Source of the DNA: Thiothrix sp.
Lineage (GTDB): Bacteria > Pseudomonadota > Gammaproteobacteria > Thiotrichales > Thiotrichaceae
Length of the DNA stretch: 9,285 bases
Direction of reading: 5' to 3'
Assembly: GCA_011375245.1 (NCBI GenBank)
Contig: DRMA01000172.1
Location: 1-9,285 of the forward strand
Part shown: piece after piece, positions 6,229 to 9,285 of the stretch
Layout: each line of letters starts with the position of its first letter
Numbering within the stretch: the first letter of the stretch is position 1
The notes under the pieces: model-generated
Told to the model about the DNA's origin: nothing
Seen by the model: the letters and a program-made list of their open reading frames with translations, nothing else
Database searches by the model: none
Program-made: the position numbers and the translations under genes

Positions 6229-6420
6229 TTATTTCCAGAAGTTAGCTTCTTTTGATGCAATTTCACGAACTTCAGAAGCAAGTTCTTGATAGCGTTCGCG
6301 ATATGGTTTCCCTTCACCAATATAGTAATCTTCAGCATTAAACTTTCCAGCACGTTCATCAGCGGAAAATTTTTTTTGCATCTCAAGCATTTCTTTAATT
6401 AATTCAGCTTTTCTGCTCAT
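6229..6420 (-). CDS. Small soluble helical protein, 63 residues, unknown function
   Basis: The product starts MSRKAELIKEMLEMQKKF, has a middle segment with AEDYYIGEGKPYRERYQELA, and ends in NFWK. It has two amphipathic helices flanking a Y/G/P turn, is highly charged, and has no cysteine, signal or membrane segment. The start at 6420 is chosen over an in-frame TTG at 6441 because GGAGA (6433-6429) sits eight bases before it. I have a faint recollection of similar LEMQKKF proteins in sulfur-oxidising bacteria but cannot name a family. It has its own terminator (6165-6193), and a palindrome (6495-6510) plus a possible promoter lie upstream. Read-through from the cas6 gene is also possible because no terminator separates them. 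Confidence 0.7.
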   Translation of the reverse strand: MSRKAELIKEMLEMQKKFSADERAGKFNAEDYYIGEGKPYRERYQELASEVREIASKEANFWK

Positions 6421-6465
6421 TATTGAGGTCTCCAATGGCAACCAGTAAGAAAATTAGTGGTTCGT

Positions 6466-6510
6466 AATATACCGATTGTACATCATAAGTGGTATACCCC
6501 TTAAAGGGTA
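6466..6510 (-). promoter_or_regulatory. Possible activator-dependent promoter with NarL/NarP-like palindrome
   Basis: TACCCCT (6495-6501), two bases, then AAGGGTA (6504-6510) form a 7-2-7 inverted repeat fitting the NarL/NarP consensus TACYNMT-N2-AKNRGTA except for one base. On the minus strand, TATATT (6471-6466) is a -10 candidate with no good -35. A start near 6459 would place the palindrome at about -43, the usual place for a class II activator. The repeat is seen; the regulator is inferred. Confidence 0.4.
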
Positions 6511-6540
6511 GGATGGACGGCTCATATTATTAAGCATAAA

Positions 6541-7233
6541 TTATTCACCTGCATTAAGCGATTTTATGCCTTTGTGAGGCATAAACAGACCGCATCCTAG
6601 TTGTTTCTTCCCACCTAGGCCATATTGTTGTAGTTTTATTGACGGTTCGCTGTCTAAATCTGCAATCATCAAATGTTTTGTGGTTATTTCTTCAGCAGGT
6701 GTATGGATTTTGTGGCTTTTGCCACAAATCATTTTTCTAACGTTAACGCCTGTTAGTTGAATAATTTCTTCATACATGCGTTGTAAAAAAGTATTTTCGT
6801 CTTCATCTTCAGGGCTGGCTATATAACGGGAAAAAATTACTGAGGCATTGGTAAATGTTTTGATTTTTGCTGTGCCAAAGACAAGCGGGGTGTCTCTGAT
6901 AGTAATGCTATTGCCTGTGAGTTGCTGTTTTGCCTCTTCAACATACTGTTTGGAGAGGCGTAGTGTCATTTTAGTGCGACGTGATGGCCAAAGTAATTCG
7001 TTTTCAGTATCTTCTGGACGTAACCAACCATTGCCTGTTTCAGCCACATGTATTTGATGCATGGCAAATGCAGGATCATTATCAACCCATGGTAGTAGTG
7101 GTTTTAGCGCTTGACTAAGTTCCCATGCATGATCAATGGGGAGTTTTTTACATTTGATCGTAAAGCTTAGATCAACGATATTATCAGATACTTCGTAGGG
7201 GAGGGTTTTATCCTCATCTTCTTGCCAAAACAT
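6541..7233 (-). CDS. cas6: Stand-alone Cas6 (Cmx6, MYXAN-type) CRISPR RNA endoribonuclease homolog
   Basis: The 230-residue protein matches my recollection of the Cas6/Cmx6 family throughout. It opens with a ferredoxin-like strand VDLSFTIKCKKLPIDHAWEL (20-39), continues with AMHQIHVAETGNGW (57-70) and LSRRTK-like WPSRRTKMTLRL (82-93), then NVRKMICGKSHKI (164-176) and HLMIADL (187-193), and ends with the glycine-rich loop GLGGKKQLGCGLF (205-217) followed by MPHKGI. Cas6 cuts the CRISPR repeat RNA to make guide RNAs. Histidines 35, 59 and 62 are candidates for the catalytic residue; I cannot choose. The usual partners (cas3, cas5, cas7, cas8, cas1, cas2) are absent here and no repeat array is visible. 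GAGG eight bases before the ATG supports the start. It lies four bases after the stop of the upstream 65-residue gene, and translation is probably coupled. Confidence 0.8.
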   Translation of the reverse strand: MFWQEDEDKTLPYEVSDNIVDLSFTIKCKKLPIDHAWELSQALKPLLPWVDNDPAFAMHQIHVAETGNGWLRPEDTENELLWPSRRTKMTLRLSKQYVEEAKQQLTGNSITIRDTPLVFGTAKIKTFTNASVIFSRYIASPEDEDENTFLQRMYEEIIQLTGVNVRKMICGKSHKIHTPAEEITTKHLMIADLDSEPSIKLQQYGLGGKKQLGCGLFMPHKGIKSLNAGE

Positions 7234-7237
7234 TATT

Positions 7238-7435
7238 TTACCTCGCTGAGGAGAACGTTATTTCTAGTTGTTCATACCAATTACTTGGGCGATCACTATA
7301 AACGGGCGGTTCAATATCTAAATTAAAAAATATCTCACCTGTTTGAATGGCTTCATTTGTAATGATTTTTTGTAATTCCTTAAATGTGTGAATGTCATGG
7401 CCATGTTTGAGAAGTATTTCACTTAAATTAAGCAT
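7238..7435 (-). CDS. 65-residue protein of unknown function, coupled to cas6
   Basis: I do not recognise this protein. It is slightly acidic, with an N-terminal helix (MLNLSEILLKHGHD), a second helix with KELQKIITNEAIQTGE, a strand with IFFNLDIEPP, and a C-terminus with RPSNWYEQLEITF. It has no cysteine, signal peptide or membrane segment. It ends four bases before the cas6 start, and the cas6 ribosome binding site overlaps its last codons, which argues for a real co-translated gene. Its own ribosome binding site is not evident. Likely roles are a partner or regulator of the Cas6 homolog, but this rests on position only. Confidence 0.6.
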   Translation of the reverse strand: MLNLSEILLKHGHDIHTFKELQKIITNEAIQTGEIFFNLDIEPPVYSDRPSNWYEQLEITFSSAR

Positions 7436-7466
7436 AGTGTTTCGTGCCTGATTGGGTAGTTTAGTT

Positions 7467-7523
7467 AGGGGTAGTGTGTGGGAAATTGCTAGGTTTGCAA
7501 AGTGTCACTAGTTTTATTAGTGA
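7467..7523 (-). promoter_or_regulatory. Regulatory-looking leader of the 65-residue gene and cas6
   Basis: TCACTA (7505-7510) and TAGTGA (7518-7523) form an inverted repeat with 7 bases between. TACCCCT (minus strand, 7473-7467) repeats the heptamer of the 6495-6510 palindrome. No convincing -35/-10 pair is seen, but a promoter must lie between the terminator at 7555-7592 and the start at 7435. Confidence 0.3.
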
Positions 7524-7554
7524 ATTTGGATAGATGTGTTTTAGGAGGAAGGTT

Positions 7555-7592
7555 AAAAAAAATGAGGTGAGAAATTATATTCTCACCTCATT
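7555..7592 (-). terminator. Intrinsic terminator of the DUF302 gene
   Basis: AATGAGGTGAGAA (7561-7573) pairs perfectly over 13 bases with 7580-7592, with a 6-base loop. Read leftward, the stem passes into a run of eight T (7562-7555), the outer two inside the stem. It lies about 40 bases after the DUF302 stop and isolates that gene from the cas6 pair. Confidence 0.92.
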
Positions 7593-7631
7593 GAGTTATG
7601 TGTTGATTTAGCCGTTTATCGTACTAGTTTC

Positions 7632-8219
7632 CTAAAAGTCGCCTTCAGCACCACGTTTCATAATATCCTGAATAACTTTCTTTACACGTAGAGATTCTTT
7701 TTGAAGGTCATCAGGTAATGTTTTACCACCATAGATCATCATGTCCATATTCAATGCATAAAGTCTAACTTTGCCATCTTTACCTTCTACCATTGAGATG
7801 CGGCAAGGAAGATAAGCAGCATAAGCGTCACTATGGTCAACCATTTTGGCGGCCACTAATGGATCACAGTACTGATATATTTTAAGCAAGCGTTGTTCTT
7901 TACCTGTCATTAACTTAATTTGCTCAGATAATGGTAATTCGCCAACGCCCTTAATATTATACTCATTAGCAACTGCGCTCATTGCTTCTTCAGCATCTTT
8001 TGGTGAAACACCTTCTGCAAGCGGTACTACCCAAACGGTTGCATCAGCAGAATTACCCGTTTCTTTTATTTTTTCCCACATATCCATGTAAACTTTTTTT
8101 GCACCAGGATCAAGCGCATCAAGCGCATTCAGCTCGCCACTGACTTTTGAGTACATATAACCACCACCAAAAATGGCGATAACACCTATAATGGCTAATA
8201 TATTTTTGATTAAATTCAT
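7632..8219 (-). CDS. Membrane-anchored DUF302 protein
   Basis: The 195-residue protein has an N-terminal membrane anchor (residues 4-22) with no cleavage site, so the rest is probably held on the periplasmic side. Residues about 60-165 resemble a DUF302 domain. The segment YQYCDPLVAAKMV (116-128) is followed by the diagnostic AAYLPCRISMVEGKDGKVRLYALN (134-157) and a YGGKTLP turn. Cysteines 118 and 139 belong to conserved positions and may be close together. DUF302 proteins are widespread and often found in sulfur-oxidising bacteria, but no reaction is established. GAGGG six bases before the ATG fixes the start. It has its own promoter and a strong terminator, so it is monocistronic. Confidence 0.82.
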   Translation of the reverse strand: MNLIKNILAIIGVIAIFGGGYMYSKVSGELNALDALDPGAKKVYMDMWEKIKETGNSADATVWVVPLAEGVSPKDAEEAMSAVANEYNIKGVGELPLSEQIKLMTGKEQRLLKIYQYCDPLVAAKMVDHSDAYAAYLPCRISMVEGKDGKVRLYALNMDMMIYGGKTLPDDLQKESLRVKKVIQDIMKRGAEGDF

Positions 8220-8248
8220 AATTTTCCCTCAATGATTGTTTGTTAAAG

Positions 8249-8277
8249 ATAATTAATATAAATACTATTTTTGTCAA
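8249..8277 (-). promoter_or_regulatory. Sigma-70 promoter of the DUF302 gene
   Basis: On the minus strand, a perfect TTGACA (8277-8272) is followed after 17 bases by AATTAT (8254-8249), four of six to the -10 consensus. The start site would be near 8242, about 23 bases before the coding start. Confidence 0.6.
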
Positions 8278-8315
8278 CGTTCTTCCTAGAAGCCCATGTT
8301 CATGCTCATTAATTG

Positions 8316-8336
8316 CTATGCATACTATGCATACTA
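8316..8336. repeat. Nine-base tandem repeat containing ATGCAT palindromes
   Basis: The unit TATGCATAC occurs twice back to back (8317-8325 and 8326-8334), with the period extending one base left and two right. Each unit contains the palindrome ATGCAT. It lies about 40 bases upstream of the DUF302 -35 element, between it and a plus-strand promoter-like sequence at 8341-8367, a position suited to a regulator binding site. Confidence 0.5.
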
Positions 8337-8507
8337 AAAACTGACAAAAATATGGTTAATCTATAATGTAAGGGGGTACAGAGAACTCGATGACATCAGC
8401 GTTAAGGCTTTATTCATATTAGAACTCTTTATTATGTTGATACAGGTGAAAGTACAAAAGCATGTTATTTTGTGCCATTGTTTCAGCCAGATGCAGATAC
8501 CCCTTAA
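8335..8507 (+). pseudogene. Possible frameshifted gene remnant (weak)
   Basis: Two overlapping plus-strand frames look more like protein than the surroundings. One, in the frame whose codons start at 8338 and open to 8513, reads YRELDDISVKALFI around 8377-8418. The other, open from 8406 to a TAA at 8505-8507, reads YYVDTGESTKACYFVPLFQ in its middle. Neither has a usable start codon for this stretch. One base change could join them into a single frame of about 45 residues. I do not recognise the product. It could also be chance. Confidence 0.2.
8341..8367 (+). promoter_or_regulatory. Plus-strand promoter-like sequence
   Basis: CTGACA (8341-8346) and an exact TATAAT (8362-8367) are separated by only 15 bases, shorter than the usual 16-18. 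It points rightward into the possible gene remnant and the antisense of the DUF6502 gene. Confidence 0.25.
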
Positions 8508-8569
8508 AGACTAGTCTAAGAATATAGCATAGATTTGCATGGTCTTTCATAGAAGATTTAGTGCATCAA

Positions 8570-9285
8570 TTACTCGCCCCTAAAGGAGTGGGTAGTTGAT
8601 ATATCTTTATTTTGAGGAGGATTTTGTTTTTTTTCTGCTGATACCTCTTCTTCAAAATAATAAATACCAACTCCTACCTTTTTTCGTCCGCTCATTATTA
8701 CTTCAGGGTTTGAATCTTGCTCGTGTTGAGCTAACCATTTATTAAAATGCTCTAAAAGACATTGGCTGTCTTGATTGACAAGCATGTGAAATTTCTCTAA
8801 TCCTTTTTCTGGTGTGCTGTCGTAACAAACTTTACGTTGGAAGCGTAACTGATTGTCTTTATTTACCATGTTGTGATCAATTGTTGAGATAAGTAATGCT
8901 ACATCTGTGCCGAGTATTGTAATTGCTTCATCTTCATCATTAGTGGGGATATAAGCACGACGTTGTAAACAAACATGTTTTTTTTCAATACGCCTGACAA
9001 TATTTGCACGTTCTAATTCATCTAACATTGCCTTGGTGGGCATATCGCCACTGTAACGATTAACTAATACCTCAAATGATTTTTCTTTGCCATGAATTAA
9101 TAGTACTTCAGGGTAGCCATCAGGTGTACAAAATTCAGTATCTTCTAGCCAACCACTCACAACACGTGTAGCACGATTATAGGTTGCAGGGATAGATTTG
9201 TGGGTAATGGGGGATTTTCGTAGTTGCCCAACATCCTTACGGGTTAAGCCCGTAACGATAGCAATTCTTGAGGTTGTTGCTTTCC
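8570..9285 (-). CDS. DUF6502-family protein, N-terminus cut by the window edge
   Basis: The frame is open from the TAA at 8570-8572 to the right edge of the window, giving about 237 residues. A GTG at 9158-9160 is internal: in-frame sequence upstream of it continues the family pattern, with SRIAIVTGLTRKDVGQLRK, a helix-turn-helix-like segment, then NRATRVVSGWL. Further on are VNRYSGDMPTKAMLDELE, ILGTDVALLISTIDHN, FQRKVCYD and RKKVGVGIYYFEE, all in the order I recall for DUF6502 proteins of proteobacteria. The tail after YYFEE is low-complexity and charged. The function is unknown; the N-terminal segment suggests DNA binding, which is inference. The missing N-terminus is probably a few dozen residues. 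Confidence 0.8.
   Translation of the reverse strand, partial: KATTSRIAIVTGLTRKDVGQLRKSPITHKSIPATYNRATRVVSGWLEDTEFCTPDGYPEVLLIHGKEKSFEVLVNRYSGDMPTKAMLDELERANIVRRIEKKHVCLQRRAYIPTNDEDEAITILGTDVALLISTIDHNMVNKDNQLRFQRKVCYDSTPEKGLEKFHMLVNQDSQCLLEHFNKWLAQHEQDSNPEVIMSGRKKVGVGIYYFEEEVSAEKKQNPPQNKDISTTHSFRGE

Larger units (their letters stand above)
8220..8569. other. 350-base intergenic region before the DUF302 gene
   Basis: The left part holds the DUF302 promoter and a 9-base tandem repeat. The rest has a promoter-like plus-strand sequence, two coding-looking plus-strand frames without a start codon, and a perfect palindrome AGACTAGTCT (8508-8517). ATACCCCTTAAAG (8497-8509) is repeated from 6494-6506. 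No terminator is visible after the DUF6502 gene. Confidence 0.7.

Noticed and set aside
6848..7057. Plus-strand frame inside cas6
   Set aside because: It is a shadow of the cas6 frame, which has family motifs along its length.
7451..7482. G-rich stretch that might form a G-quadruplex
   Set aside because: Only three runs of three or more G are present, so a canonical quadruplex is not supported.
9158..9160. GTG as the start of the DUF6502 gene
   Set aside because: The frame continues upstream with family-like sequence to the window edge and there is no ribosome binding site before this codon.
1..9285. CRISPR array accompanying the cas6 homolog
   Set aside because: No regularly spaced direct repeats of 20-40 bases were seen anywhere; the only tandem repeat is a 9-base unit at 8316-8336.

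Overview
This is an AT-rich stretch of bacterial chromosome, most likely from a gammaproteobacterium. The hspQ gene, the family of the TauE/SafE-like membrane protein, a DUF302 protein and a DUF6502 protein all fit that. The DUF302 and TauE/SafE-type genes hint at a sulfur-oxidising relative of the Thiotrichales, but this is inference and no marker gene in the window settles it. The window holds no rRNA, tRNA, insertion sequence, phage gene or CRISPR array that I can see.

Layout from left to right. Positions 1-248 (+) carry the 3' end of a PLP-dependent decarboxylase, closed by an intrinsic terminator. Positions 338-1348 (-) encode an outer-membrane lipoprotein with a basic linker and a conserved C-terminal domain of unknown function. 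The 543-base gap 1349-1891 holds a 17-bp perfect hairpin followed by a U-tract. With a good minus-strand promoter, this makes a candidate small RNA or attenuated leader. Positions 1892-2985 (+) carry hspQ and a six-helix TauE/SafE (DsbD-like) membrane protein whose start codon lies inside two alternative hairpins. A three-gene minus-strand operon (6093 down to 2975) follows: a short DUF350 membrane protein, a membrane-anchored spermidine-synthase-like aminopropyltransferase, and an exported coiled-coil protein. It looks like a cell-envelope module.

The right third is also all minus strand. A 63-residue helical protein (6229-6420) has a terminator and a NarL/NarP-like palindrome upstream. Next come a lone Cas6 (Cmx6/MYXAN-type CRISPR RNA endoribonuclease family, 6541-7233) and a tightly coupled 65-residue protein, with no other cas gene and no array. 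A membrane-anchored DUF302 protein (7632-8219) has its own promoter and terminator. The last gene is a DUF6502-type protein that runs off the right edge.

The most unusual item is the orphan Cas6 with its tiny upstream partner, sitting among ordinary chromosomal genes. Other candidates for real but undescribed biology are the aminopropyltransferase/DUF350/coiled-coil operon, the candidate small RNA upstream of the lipoprotein, the start-codon hairpins of the TauE/SafE gene, and a shared ATACCCCTTAAAG motif in two intergenic regions.
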